NCBI GenBank assembly: GCA_004335635.1
Contig: QAXH01000756.1
Coordinates: 1 to 30,960 of the forward strand
Direction of reading: 5' to 3'
Origin: Chloromonas sp. AAM2
Lineage: Eukaryota; Chlorophyta; Chlorophyceae; Chlamydomonadales; Chlamydomonadaceae
Length of the DNA stretch: 30,960 nt
Of this stretch, positions 1 through 11,031 are shown piece after piece (within the stretch, counting starts at the first letter, position 1; every line of letters starts with the position of its first letter). The notes beneath the pieces were generated by a model. That model did no database searches and was not told the DNA's origin. It was given only the letters and a program-made list of their open reading frames with translations. Both the position numbers and the translations under genes were made by a program.

Positions 1-2260
1 CCCCTGCCCAACTTCGTCCCCTTGCCGCACGCACTTGTCATACACTCGCTGTGACCTCTCCCTTAGCGCCTCCGCCACGTCCTCGTCCCTCAGTCCCGCC
101 GCGTGCTTGAGAGCCACAAGGTCCTCAACCGCTCCCTGCGGAAGCATGACCCATGCAACACGGGAGGCCTTTAAAACCAGGGTACACGGAGCGACATGAA
201 AGGGACAACGAGACATGGAATGAAGCACAAATTGTAACTGATGCGTCAATAATATGTTGTGATGATAGTTAGTGTCAACAGCATCGCTCACACGAGGGCA
301 GAGTCGTCCGGCGTGCTGCTCGGACACATGCCGTGTTATGCGGCCAGCTGAATGAATGCAGTCAACGCATGGTCTCTGATCCCCCTGCCCAGGCGCCAAG
401 CCATCCTTCATGCAGCCCACACTGAAACCTTGTCACGCATGACATGGACTGCATGTGGGTCACATGTGCCTGCCTGAGTGCGCACCTGGTCGAACTTGCG
501 TTCCCTGAGCAGGAACCAGAGGTACTTGCGGTACAGCTCCACCGGGGTGCAGCGCGTGCGGAACGCAAGACCCTGAAACCGATAGCAGGGGAAGAAATTA
601 CTTGGTGCTGATGTGTGAAACAACCACCATACATCAAACTGATGGCGGAGACCCAGCGTCTAACATGTGACCTCTGCGAGCCTGTGTGCGTGCCTGTGTA
701 CGCGCCTGTGTACGTGCCTGTGTACGTGCCTGTGTACGCGCCTGTGTGCGTGCCTGTGTACGTGCCTGTGTGCGTGCCTGCACCTGAGGTCCTTACCCGC
801 AGGAACCCGGGTGTGAGCTTGGCCCTGTTATCAGGGAGCACTTTGCTCAGTTCGTCCACCAACAGCTTGTTGCGCGCCAACTGCAGGGCAGCGCACACCG
901 ACAGACACCTTGTGACACATAGACGCACATGCCTGCATCTCTACAAGCAACTCGTGGCACAAAACCTGTATAGTGGACCTGCAGTCGTACTGCTCGTGTC
1001 TAATGAGCAACAGAGCCGAAATGCATGCAACTGCACTCCCAGTAAGCATTTACAGACAAGCTAGATGGTGGTTAACTCGGTTAGCTTCTACACCCTTAGA
1101 TTGCCAGCCTGTCTAGCATGTGGTGATAGTCACCTGAAGCCGTGTGTCATGCCATAGCAACACGCACGTGAATCGCCATCATGCTCCTCTGTCACATGCC
1201 CCACCTGACGTTTCCGCACGTTTCTTGGGGAACTGTATTTCTGGTAGTATCTGTAGCAGGCCAGGGCAAACGTCCCCATGATCGCGCCCGCTACCGTCAC
1301 CGCGGCTGCCTTGCCCGGGTTGGTCTCCCGCACCCACTGAACAGTGTCCGTGGCCACGCCCCGTAGCGTTAGAGGCTGCAGCACATGGACAGCAAAGCAA
1401 CACACATACAGGATTCAGCCAGCACGTAATCATTGGCGCAAGGGGGCTTGACATGCGGCAATGCTGGGAACCCCTGAGCATTGTGGCACATCACAGTGAG
1501 CTGAGCGTGAACGTCCAGCAGGTAAAGAGAACGGCATAGAGTCACAACTAGCTGACGGGCATGGAATGATAAGAGCGAAAGCAGTGAAACTAGATAACGT
1601 GACTGTGCGTATTAAACACGCACTGCGATGCAATGATGCCCCAAATGGTGTAGCATAGAGGCACCAGATGTTCATTGAACCCTCTTCAGCCCACTCTGCA
1701 CTCCACTGACATGCAGCATCAATCCCGCAAGGCGCACCTTGTCATAGACCTCATACTCCTCTGTGATCTCTTGTGTGACCAGATCATCCTCCGGTTGCTT
1801 TTCCCGAGTTTGAGCTGCTTGCAGGCTGGCATCAGATGCAGCAGCATCTGCCTGCCCCTCCTCCTGTCCATCCCCCTGCTCCTGCTGTGCTTGCTCCTCC
1901 TCCTCCTCCTGTCCTTCCTCTTGCCCGTCCTCGTCCTCCACCTCTTCTTCCACGTCTTCCTCTTCAGGCTCAACGTATTGTGTTGCTGAGCATGGCATGC
2001 ACATGGCATTCAATTTGTTACCCTAAGCCCGGCTAGGACATGACAAAGCATTGAATGGAACCTCTGAATCTGCTAGGACATGCATGCTGATGATTCGTGC
2101 AACCTCTGATTGTGACTGCTGGCCGCCTTGTATGGATGATTCATCGCATGTAGACTGCTGGCGGTAAAAGTGTTACCTGGTCGCTGCCTGGAAGCCTCGT
2201 AGGACGCTGCAGCAAGGTCGCCAAGCACTTGATGAGCATGCAGCATGGCTGACGGACGGC
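1..2260 (-). CDS. Conserved one-helix membrane protein, probably plastid; 3' end off the window
   Basis: Minus-strand exons with matching phases: about 2260-2177 (upstream edge unresolved), 1985-1738, 1375-1205, 880-797, 572-486, 135-1 and onward past the left edge. The first two join in phase 1; the rest join in phase 0. In order the protein has a short segment (LGDLAAASYEASRQ), an E/Q/D-rich acidic stretch, then LRGVATDTVQWVRETNPGK, one hydrophobic helix (VTVAGAIMGTFALACYRYY) and a basic flank (YSSPRNVRKRQ). After that come helical blocks LVDELSKVLP and VELYRKYLWFLLRERKFDQ, ending in LVALKHAAGLRDEDVAEALRERSQ. The helical tail resembles helix-pair units of plastid import-motor-type proteins, but only by eye. 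I do not recognise the family. A plastid membrane location is inference. The initiator codon was not found; the N-terminus, including any transit peptide, may lie upstream of 2260. The exon series itself is well supported. Confidence 0.7.
680..775. repeat. 12-bp minisatellite in an intron
   Basis: Eight tandem copies of GCCTGTGTRCGY (12 bp), with a partial ninth at 776-786. The array lies inside the intron between the exons at 797-880 and 486-572 of the minus-strand gene. Units differ only at two positions (A/G and C/T), so the array looks recent. Confidence 0.9.
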
Positions 2261-2780
2261 TGCATGTGGCTTGGCTATTTCGGCTCCGCATGCGATGCGT
2301 GTTGCTATGCCGACACACTGCATGGGCAGCCAATGAGGACGTGAACTCCAAGGCAGGCCACCTCCAGAGAAAGAGCATCAGCTGTCCCAACCCAGAAGTC
2401 ATGTGCGCTTTTTGATGGTCCACTTTTGCGCGTACCTGTCGGCGTTGGTAGCGCTACAGGGCAAGCAAGACGAGCCTGCCGCCCCACTTGCATTCTTCGC
2501 TGCATCTGCATTCAGTCGATTGTGTTGATGAGGCTGGCCACCCTGGCAGGTAATGCGCGACGGTCGCTCGGTCGCGCAGCACAGCTCTGCCAATTGCCTT
2601 GTCAACTATACTTCAATCGATAACTCTGACATCACATCAGATGCCTGCAGCACGTGGGCAGGCAGCCGCAAAAGCAAAAGTGTGCCTTTGAATTGGGTGT
2701 GACATGACTCAAACCCACTCCTTTCAACTAGCCCACTCTTTTCCTTGGCTGTCCACAAGGATCTGCATGCCGAAGCTACC
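2261..2780. promoter_or_regulatory. Divergent intergenic region between the membrane-protein gene and PTH2
   Basis: About 520 bp between the 5'-most supported exon of the minus-strand gene and the proposed PTH2 start at 2781. It should hold both promoters, and perhaps an unseen first exon of the minus-strand gene. I see no clear TATA box or other named element, and no convincing coding sequence. Confidence 0.35.
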
Positions 2781-5102
2781 ATGCCTGCAGTCATCATTGT
2801 GGTAGACACCCTTCTCAAGGTCAGGCCTGAAGTCATGTCCCCCAGCATGCGTCTCACATCATGCATGTCGAATTGGTTGGCATCCCTGGTACAAATGTCG
2901 CAGGAAGCAGTCCAGCTGAACTGCTGTTGCCGTGCTGTCCTGCATCTCAGGTTCTTGGTGGTTTTGCAGCTGGATTTGTAGCGCGGGATCTGACATTGCG
3001 ACGGGCTGGTGGCAAAGCAACAGTGAGAGCTGCCCAACGTTTTTTCAAACAGTTCGCCTTTGCGCTATCAGTATGGACAGGGTATGGACAGAGTATTACG
3101 TTGACATGTAACAAGACTCACAAGTGTGTTCAAACTCGACACGTGTTGGCAACTGTGCAGGCTTCCAATGCAAGCAAATCAAGCCCTGCAATCAAAAAGG
3201 CTGTCATCACACGCCCCAAGGAAGAGCTCAAAATGGTGGGTGCAGGTCATGCATGGAAAAGGTGGCGTGCTTTTAGCACCGGGGCGTGTGTAGGATGCAC
3301 ATGGAAAACTGGGTCTTTAATCACATCTGACCTTGGGCTTCTAGGTGTGTGTGTGTGAATACACATTTGTATCGTCCCACAAGTGGAATAGAAGGTGGCG
3401 TAAAGATCAATCGCGCATCTGAACAAGAAGCATGTCTCGCATGGCCATGACTTAAGTCAAGACTTCTGCCCAGTGCCCGGGGAGGGGGGGGAGTTCCGTG
3501 ACCAGGGCACAAAAAGTGGCCTCGGTCTTTGTGATAATTGACCACTTTCCTAGAAGCCCAGAAACGTCAAGGTCCTGGACAACTTGCTTGCCTAGTTTAC
3601 TTGAGAATTGCCTCATTTATGGGTCATGCAAGCCATTCCCGCTGTGCATGTGACAAGCTCCGGCTTGGGTTCGCTGCCTGCGTGACCTGCGGCCTGGCGC
3701 CGACGCTTGCGAAGGCCATGCCGGTGCCGGCACCTTCTGCACTTCCCAAGCCCACACTGGACCAGCCATGAGGCCAGTCTGGGAAATGAAGGTGGTTTGA
3801 ACAGCTCTTGACGAGCTGGATTCAGCCACACCTTTAGAAGCTTTGAATTTGTTGTGGCTGACAGACAATACCAAAAAAGGTCAGTACCATTGGGCTTTTG
3901 GCGAGCTTTTGACCACCGCTTTTCGACCATCTCAGAATGGACCCAAACCTTGGACTTTAGCTTCTTACACCTTTACAATGCATACAAAGTGGTCAGAGGT
4001 GTTCACTCCTTGCTATGGTCATCTTCTGTAGGACTCCCCCCTCCTCCCCTGCAGCGCCTCCAGAAAATACGTGGATTGTCTGTGGGGTTCATGATAGCAC
4101 CCACCCATACATCAGCATCCTGCAGCCTATGATCATCTGGACTAATGCAATGAAATCGCAATCGTAAGCTGGCATAAGCCGGGCACTCAAAGATGCGCAA
4201 TTCATCCTCTCTCATGGCAATAGTAACACAGCAATGGCAAACTCGAGCGCTCCTGGCCACACGTTGCGGCCCATGTCCATGCCTCATGACCCCAGCGTTC
4301 AGCACGTGGGCGCTCATTCTAACCTTGGCAACAGCCTGGATCTGAGCAGATTTGTTCAGATGATAAGTGAATCCATCACCTGTCTGCTGGGTGACCACCC
4401 CGGACCAATGATTGTACGTGGCCAACTTCATACCACAGGACTCAGCGTCCGAATTATCGCGCAGCGCCCAGGCACCATAGGGCACACCGTGCACCCATCC
4501 ATCCCATGCCTTTACTGGCCACTTCTCCTTGAACTTGATCATCCAGGCAGCGATTGGCAAAACCTCAATGCCTTTGACTATGTCAGCATTAGCCTGATCA
4601 ACGCTTTCAACCATAGAAAAAATAACCCTGTTTTTCAAGCCCTGTTGAAAAAGCCTCAGACATGTTGAAACACGAGCCTGCCCGGACAAATCATCAATGG
4701 GGCGCTCAACAATCTTGTTCCACCAGCCCAGGGCCTGCTTGCACCATGCGTGCATCAGGGGCACACGATTAGCTTCATGCTCCATGACAATACCCGCAGT
4801 TGGCGCAGCCACACCACGCGTTGATTAGGCTAATGCTGACATGGTCAAAAGGCATGCAGGTTTTGCCAATTGCTGCCTGGACAAACAAGCACGATGAGAA
4901 GTGGCAAGTGAAGGCATGGGATGGATGGGTGCACGGTATGCCAGCTTACGATCGCGATTTCATCGCTTAGTCCAGATGATCATAGGCCACAGGATGCTGA
5001 TTTCTTGATTCAAGTCATGGCCATGCGAGACATGTTACTTGTTCAGATGCGTGATCGATCTTTCCGCCATCTTCTGTCCCACTTGTGGGACGATACAGAT
5101 GT

Positions 5103-5137
<35 letters not shown>

Positions 5138-6128
5138 ACAAATGCCATACGCAAGAAAAGCCGTTATAGTTGTTCCACCTTGCCCAACACTGCAACGGTT
5201 TTTTTTTTGATTTTGCAGGTTCTGTGCGTGAATGAAAGCTTGAAAATGGGCAAGGGCAAAATCGGTGAGCAACTTGTGCAACGCACAAGCACCAAGCCAG
5301 CGAGCGTTGGAACCTGTTGACCTGCCCCTGTGTGGCCGATCAGTATGTGCACTCTTGCTCGAGCCTTTGCCAGCTTTACCCACAGCCACCTGTAGAACGG
5401 TCAGGTCAACGGTATGGTGTTGCCGTTCTGGCGCTGCACACAGGAGCACAGTGTGCACACGCCGCTGTGGGTGTGGTCCAAAAGTACGGCGCCAAGCAGC
5501 CAGTGGTGTTCCGCCAGTGGGAGTACTGCGGGCAGCCTAAGATCGCACTCAAAATCCAAGATGATGATGAGATGGTGGGTTGAACATGCAGATGCAATTC
5601 AGCGGACAAGCTGCAGATCACACCTTGGATGTGTGAGCCTCTCTCCATGGGCTTTGATCAGTTTACTTGTGATGATGGACGTCGCACACAGTCAGACGGT
5701 TTGCATCATGCGGCATGCATGCATGCGTGATAAGCTGCATCACACGTTCAAATGGCATACGTTGTTCCAAGGCTCTCTCATCAGATCTCGCTCAGCAGCA
5801 CATCTTCTGCCATGATGCGCTGATGTTCAAGTCTGACATGCAGGATGAGATGCATGACAGATTTGCCTGGCACACGATGCAAAGTCCACGCTTTGCAGGC
5901 TCTCTCTCCACCAGCGTGTGTGCAGATCCCGTGCCATATGCAATGTTGTTCAAGTCGTGGTTGCAGGATGACCTGGCAGAGCAGGCATCAGCAGCCGGCC
6001 TGCCCACCTACATTGTGTGCGATGCGGGGCGCACCCAGATCCCCGCTGGCAGCCAGACAGTGCTGGCCATAGGCCCGGGACCCAAAAGCGCTCTTGATAA
6101 GATCACTGGCAGTTTGAGGTTGTTGTAG
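2781..6128 (+). CDS. PTH2: Peptidyl-tRNA hydrolase 2 (PTH2 family), membrane-anchored
   Basis: PTH2 enzymes cleave the ester bond of peptidyl-tRNA released from stalled ribosomes. Exons: 2781-2819, 2951-3022, 5219-5264, 5444-5574, 5967-6128. Phases match at every junction; the total is 450 nt, or 149 aa. Exons 3-5 are certain PTH2: [18 protein letters not shown] then CAHAAVG (residues 38-62, including H58), [15 protein letters not shown], and [21 protein letters not shown] with D115, ending [10 protein letters not shown]. Exons 1-2 encode a hydrophobic segment ([10 protein letters not shown] plus [14 protein letters not shown]), which fits the N-terminal membrane anchor of many eukaryotic PTH2 proteins; this part is less certain. 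Start chosen: ACC-ATG at 2781. Intron 2 (3023-5218) carries two LINE remnants, and intron 4 is made of degenerate repeats. The spacing between DEM and DDLAEQ favours the acceptor at 5966 over upstream AGs. Confidence 0.88.
3345..4815 (-). mobile_element. 5'-truncated L1-type LINE remnant, copy B
   Basis: An open frame at 4003-4812 reads in minus. It contains a conserved block ([16 protein letters not shown]) and, near the end, a Cys/His motif of the type C-x2-C...[16 protein letters not shown]. This is the usual C-terminal zinc-knuckle-like end of LINE ORF2 proteins, after the reverse transcriptase. The RT and endonuclease domains are missing, so this is a 5'-truncated copy. The 3' end is placed at 3345-3357, where the minus strand runs into (AC)6, because about 100 bp ahead of it (about 3358-3450) matches the same part of copy C. 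The stretch at about 3480-4000 is assigned to the 3' UTR by position only. The element lies in PTH2 intron 2, antisense to the gene. Confidence 0.75.
4816..5136 (+). mobile_element. Internally deleted copy of the same LINE, copy C
   Basis: Starts at the base after copy B and runs the opposite way. 4816-4937 matches the inverted copy-B coding region (GWVHG block). About 4938-4992 matches the later Cys/His-end region (ISPDDHR block), with a frameshift. About 5009-5104 matches the copy-B 3' end, including the GTCCCACTTGTGGGAC hairpin and GACGATACA. Relative to B, two internal segments are deleted; the first junction has a TGCC microhomology. It ends in (AC)16. Non-coding and dead. Confidence 0.78.
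5105..5136 (+). repeat. (AC)16 microsatellite at a LINE 3' end
   Basis: Uninterrupted AC dinucleotides directly after the last bases shared with copy B. Copy B has (AC)6 at the matching place (3345-3357 on the minus strand). The simple repeat therefore looks like the element's own tail, not a chance neighbour. Confidence 0.85.
5713..5966 (+). repeat. Degenerate ~121-bp tandem repeat filling PTH2 intron 4
   Basis: Related blocks begin near 5725 (GATAAGCTGCATCACA), 5845 (GATGAGATGCATGACA) and 5967 (GATGACCTGGCAGAG); the last is the start of the final PTH2 exon. A second marker, GTTCAAGTC...TGCAGGATGA, occurs at about 5827 and 5948. The copy near 5840 keeps a TGCAG, so it holds a decoy 3' splice site. 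Confidence 0.6.
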
Positions 6129-6165
6129 CAAGCCTTTCACAAGAAGCCATACCCGCATCGTATAC

Positions 6166-6170
6166 TGTAA
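6166..6170 (+). terminator. TGTAA poly(A)-type signal of PTH2
   Basis: TGTAA is the usual poly(A) signal of chlorophyte nuclear genes. This one lies 38 nt after the PTH2 stop, which would give a short 3' UTR. Confidence 0.45.
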
Positions 6171-6918
6171 TGGTGTACCGCAACACATACCAATGCGAAC
6201 CACGTGGCATGTTTGGCAAAAGACCCGTGCTTGGCAATCACAGGCCTCGTTCAGCTTGCGACTTAAGTCGCACAAGTGCCTGTGGCAGCTTGTTTCGTCT
6301 TGTAGCATAGGAGATTCGTATGGTTTTTGACAAACACACAAGTTCTTTTTTGTGAGGATTTACCACAGTTTAGGGTTGACATGCTGTTTGGTGGCCTCGC
6401 ACTTGACTGCTCACGCCACTGCTCATTGGTCATTTGATGACAAAGAAATACCAAGGTAGCTGAATTGCATTCTTGAGGAGCTAAAGGTTATGCACACGAG
6501 TCACTGACGTGCGCACTCGTGGCTGATTGTTTCCACCCTTGCCTAAAATACTCTGGGCACATTGGTGACCGTGCTGGTATGTCTTGATGGCACTTTGGCA
6601 GGACGCAAGGCATGCAGCTACTGTTGCCACTTCTGAGCCAGTCTGACCGTCCAGCCACGGTATTTGCTTCCCATCTGACATTAGGCTAGGACTAGGTGCA
6701 GCGTGCCTGTCAGTTTCTTATGAATCAAGGCATTTGCCATGGGTGTTCCTGCGCATTTTGACAGCAGATGCACTCCTTTGTGCTGTTCGAGTACTTGTCA
6801 CGCGTTATCAAGGATGATTCAAAGTCAAACGCAAGGTTGCTTGGGAATGCAAGAGCCTGATGGGTTCAAAAGCCTACACTGGGTCGTTTTGCTTTAAGAC
6901 TTATCTAGCGTCAAGTAC

Positions 6919-6978
6919 CGTGTGTGCTCATGGAATCCTCATGTGCAAGACCACAACCCGTGTGTGCTCATGGAATCC
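6919..6978. repeat. 40-bp direct duplication, 1.5 copies
   Basis: CGTGTGTGCTCATGGAATCC occurs identically at 6919-6938 and 6959-6978, giving a 40-bp period. It is intergenic, with no coding or structural meaning apparent. Confidence 0.85.
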
Positions 6979-7195
6979 AGTGTTGAGAAGTGGCCTTGAA
7001 CAAGTCAAGGCAAGGCGACATGCCGGAGCATGTCTGTGGTTCACCAGCCACAATCAATAACATATTTAAAAACGTAGCGTTATCCTCAAACTGTTATCCT
7101 CTTCAAGCTCTCCTGCCGGGTGCGTAGTTAGGTCTCAGCTATTGCACCCATCTTCTGCACTGAAATCTAACACAATTGACAACACCACTGGCTTT

Positions 7196-10100
7196 CTACT
7201 GCTGTCCAAACCGCGCCAACCGCTTGCGCCGGATCTCGTCCTGCTCTGCGTCCGCCTCGACACCACTACCGCTCCCTGCGGTTCCTTGGGTCGGCGCAGG
7301 AGAGTTGCTTGGGCCAGCTGCTTTACCGTCGTCTGGCTGTTGGGCAGGTGCTGCTGGCACAGATGTAGGTTGTGCTGAACTGGACGTGCCAGCTTCTGCT
7401 GTGCTCGTGAACGCAGGTGGCGGAGTAGCTGGGAATGGTCCTGTGGCTGCGGCTGGTGGGAAGGCCGCGTTGGTCACGCTGCTGCTGGCTGCTGCGGCAC
7501 CTGCCTGAGGGGCTGTGTCAGTGCCCTGGCTGGGGCCAGTAGGTGCTGGAGTGGCGGGCTGTGTCGCTGCAGCAGCAGGTGGCTGCACTGGTGCTGTGGT
7601 GCTGGCAAGCACGGCCTGAGCAGCGGCCATGGCCACCTGCACCTGCTCTGCCACCTGCTTGGCCAGCGCTTCCTGCACACAAACAAGCACGAAGAGCATG
7701 ACTGTCGAGCAAGCTTGCTACGTAAGCACAACTCAATGAGTTTGCCCTCATGCGGCACGCAATTTATACCCAGGAAACCAACAAAACATCGTTAGCATGC
7801 AAGACTACGCAGCAACACGGATCACCAGCGTGCTGCAAGATCCTGCTTCTTGGGCTGAGGCAGGAAGGTTTTGTGCATCTAAACGACCGGCCTGTCCATG
7901 CTTCGACGCCCTAAGCACACTGCCATCGCACACACCTGCTTTGCCACGTTAATTTCTGTGAGGACGGTGTTGAGCTCAGCTGCCAGACGGCCCAGCCGGA
8001 CGATTGCATCCTCCTCTGCCGCCGCACTGGGGCCAGCTGACGGCCCGCCTGACCCTGTGGCCTGGGCAGAGGATGCAGCTGCATGGCTCGACGACGCATC
8101 TGCATGAACATGCAGCACACAGCAGTGAGCAGACGAGCGTGCAGCCTGTTGAGTGGAGCGCACAGGAGAACATGCTCAACGTTAGCCATTGTTTGACGTG
8201 CGCCTTACTGTAGATACGCAACATGGATTGATTGCAGGTGCAGCTCTGCCTGATGCAACAGGCAACCACGTGCGTCAGTCCCTGTGCCTTACCAGCGGCA
8301 GGTGCTGGTTGTGGCCTTGGTGTCGGCATCCACATGAGGCCGCCCAGCGGGTTGAACGCTCCCACTGCGGCTGCCGCTGCCAGTGCTGCAGCTGCTGCCG
8401 CGGCCGCTGCCTGCTGCTCCAGCACACTGTTGGCAGCAGGTGGAGGCGTGAGGGGCGGCATCAGCGTGGGAAACATCGGCACCATGCCCGGCATTCCCAG
8501 GGGCATGTTGAAGCCACGTCCCCCCAGGAGCGCCGCAAGGTTCAGTGACGCCACCTGCAGCGCAAACAGCCACCGGCATCAGATCGCTGTGCTGCACATA
8601 ACCAGCTGCATGCCAAATGAGCAGGAAACCTGTGCAGCACAGCGGCTAAGCCCTTCTGAACTCAGCATGCATGCAAAATCCAACACATGCAGACGCATGC
8701 CCAGGTGCACACTGATGTGCCCATGTACTCACTGAATTTGAACGACTTGTGCAAGCACAATCATGACAAAAACAGCCACTCACGTCAATCCCCTCGCCTG
8801 GCAGCTGCTGTGGCCCCATGAAAGGGAACTGCCCCATCAAGTTCGGCAGCTGGCCTGCCAAATGCGGCGGCAGGCCCCAGCCTGGCATTGGGTTCTGATT
8901 GGCGCCAGGCATCCCTGGCACTGGCTGTCCGGCGAACTGCATCAGCGGGTTTGACGGCCCAGCACCTGCTGCTCCGGCAGCTGCTGGCGGCGCATCAGCT
9001 GGAGCGCGTGCTGTGCGATGCACCAGCCGCACACGATGCTGAGGTGCATGATAGCCAGCATGTGGGGGAGCAGCTGCAGCAGCAGCAGCACCAGGTGCCA
9101 CACCATTAGCAGCTGGTGGCGCTGGGCCAGCTACTGCTGGAGCTGGAGCAGCTGCTGCCCCCGGCCCTGCACCTAGCGCAGCGGGGGGATTAGGGGCAGC
9201 TGCAGCAGCTGGTGGTGCTGCTCGTCCTGCTGCGGTTGCTGCTGCTGGGTCCGTCCGGCGCTGGAAGACAGCCCCACGGCATGTTGGGCAGTTCTGCTGC
9301 CGCTCCAACCATGATCTGCAGGCAGCGCACAGGAGTGCCAAGGTGGCGAATGTAGTCAACCACTACATTGCAGCGATGATGACTAGGCTGTGCGTGTTTG
9401 CATGGCTGCCAAGAAACCAACAATCACACACAGGGGCTGTGCTTGTGGCTTGCAATACCGACCTGAGGCAATGCGTATGGAACACATGCCCACACAAGAG
9501 CTTCTTGTTGCTGCCTGATGCGGTCATCTCCTCGCGGCAGATGATGCATACGCCATCTGAACGTGTGAGGTCCTCTGCACTCGCGTCTGGCAGACGGTCC
9601 AGACGGGCGCTGACCTGCGTGAAGCCAATCAACGCGTGTTGTGAGGAGAATTGATAACAGGCCCACACGCGATCGATGACATGTTGCCCCTGATACTAGC
9701 GTGTCATTAAGCAAACGTTAAATCGGGCAGCAAGAGCTATTGATCGGATGCGGTGGTTGCACAGCTGAGGCTCTGACCTGGCGGAAGCGCAGGAAGTCCA
9801 TGACCCGGTTTCTGAAGTTCCTGAAGGTTGAGTACAGGTCACGAACCTGCAGGGCAATGTGTCAAGACGTGATTTCTGTTGCTTCAAACTACAAACCTAG
9901 AGCATGGTCCAGAATTGCGTGAATTCAGAGCTTACCAAGTGCAACGGCAATCCGTAGTTTGTGAAGACAATCACAAAGAATACAACGTAGACAAACAGGT
10001 GCAGCAGGTCCGTGATGAGGTCCAGGTAGAAGACGCACGTGCCCTTGCTCTCCCACCGGCCCTCCAGCCAGAGGTCGAGCATGGAAAGAACGTACTTGAC

Positions 10101-11031
10101 AAAGTAGCGGATGACGTCAGAGGCTTGGATAACATACTCAAACGCAAACAGCAGCATCACTGACTGGCCGCCACTGGCAATGGTTGCTGAAACTGTGTAC
10201 TGAAGGAACATGGCATCCAAGGCCTGCAGGCAAGAAAGTGACGGGCTGAACATTGTAGGTATGGAGTTGTTCTCGCTCCCTTGTGCATGGTGGCGTGCGA
10301 TACCATCATGGTAACATTATGCCCTACTGGCTCCGTACATGTTGCTAGTTGTTGTTGCTGCTGGTTGTGCAACATCAGCACACTCACCAGCAAGACACTC
10401 ATGAATGCCACAATCCGCACATGCTGTAGCCCGGAGACTGAAGGTGTGACCTCGATGTAGTCAACCCTGTCTTGCACCAGCCAGTGTAGAACCTTAACAA
10501 AGACCAGGCCCGCAAACATGGCCACAAAGAAGCCACTGAACTCTTCTCGAAAGATCGTCAATGCCAGAAGACTTTCCATGATTGCTGAGCTGAGGCGCTC
10601 ACGAATAAGCTCTTGCTCAATGTCACGTAAGCTGCCTAGAAAGATCTGCAAGACACCATTCAGGCTCAAACTGGTGAGTAGCGATCACAGCCCATCAATG
10701 GCCTTATATCACTGCTGCATCAACATGTGTGTCAGGACTTGATGGATGCCGCACCTTGATGAGCGCCTTATGCAGCAAAAGCGCTGTCGCAAACGCAAGG
10801 TTGCCCACCACTGCCACGGCAAGCTTGGACGTCGACAGATACACTGCTGTGGGGTAGAAGCTGCATGGAGGACACCGCACAACGTCAGCATCAAGGCATC
10901 AGCCACAAGGCAAGCCTCGGGATAGCGATGAGGTGGCCAGGCACTCACTGTTGCCTAGTGGCGAAGGCATGGTACAAAACAGCACTGGCCGCCGCTGCGC
11001 TGACGATGAAATACTTCGTGTAAGACACCAT
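7196..11031 (-). CDS. HRD1: HRD1/synoviolin, ER membrane RING-type ubiquitin ligase
   Basis: E3 ligase of ER-associated degradation that ubiquitinates misfolded proteins at the ER membrane. Ten exons: 11031-10949, 10860-10755, 10645-10388, 10223-9936, 9846-9778, 9614-9463, 9315-8784, 8554-8293, 8099-7936, 7672-7196. All phases match; 2391 nt, 796 aa (animal HRD1 is about 600). Start: ATG at 11031, giving a first helix followed by FYPTAVYL, an HRD1 landmark. Exons 1-4 encode the multi-helix membrane part, including FREEFSGFFVAMFAGLVFVK, HWLVQDRVDYIE and FAFEYVIQASDVIRYFVKY. The RING-H2 is complete: C291, C294, C309, H311, H314, C317, C328, C331. It is split by an intron after HTHCL. The C-terminal half is Ala/Pro/Met-rich and disordered, then ends in a helix (ITEINVAKQ, EALAKQVAEQVQVAMAAA) and a basic motif EIRRKRLARFGQQ, like the C-terminal partner-binding segment of other HRD1 proteins. 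Confidence 0.95.

Larger units (their letters stand above)
6129..7195. other. Convergent intergenic region, PTH2 to HRD1
   Basis: About 1.07 kb between two 3' gene ends. It holds the presumed PTH2 poly(A) signal at 6166 and a 40-bp direct duplication at 6919-6978. No ORF here has recognisable content, and I found no TGTAA on the minus strand for HRD1, so that gene must use a different signal. Confidence 0.5.

Noticed and set aside
680..775. Regular repeats suggesting a CRISPR array
   Set aside because: Units are directly abutting 12-mers without spacers, in a eukaryotic intron.
615..1064. 149-aa plus-strand open frame with a VPVYVPVCVP repeat
   Set aside because: It is a reading of the intronic 12-bp minisatellite; the real exons are on the minus strand.
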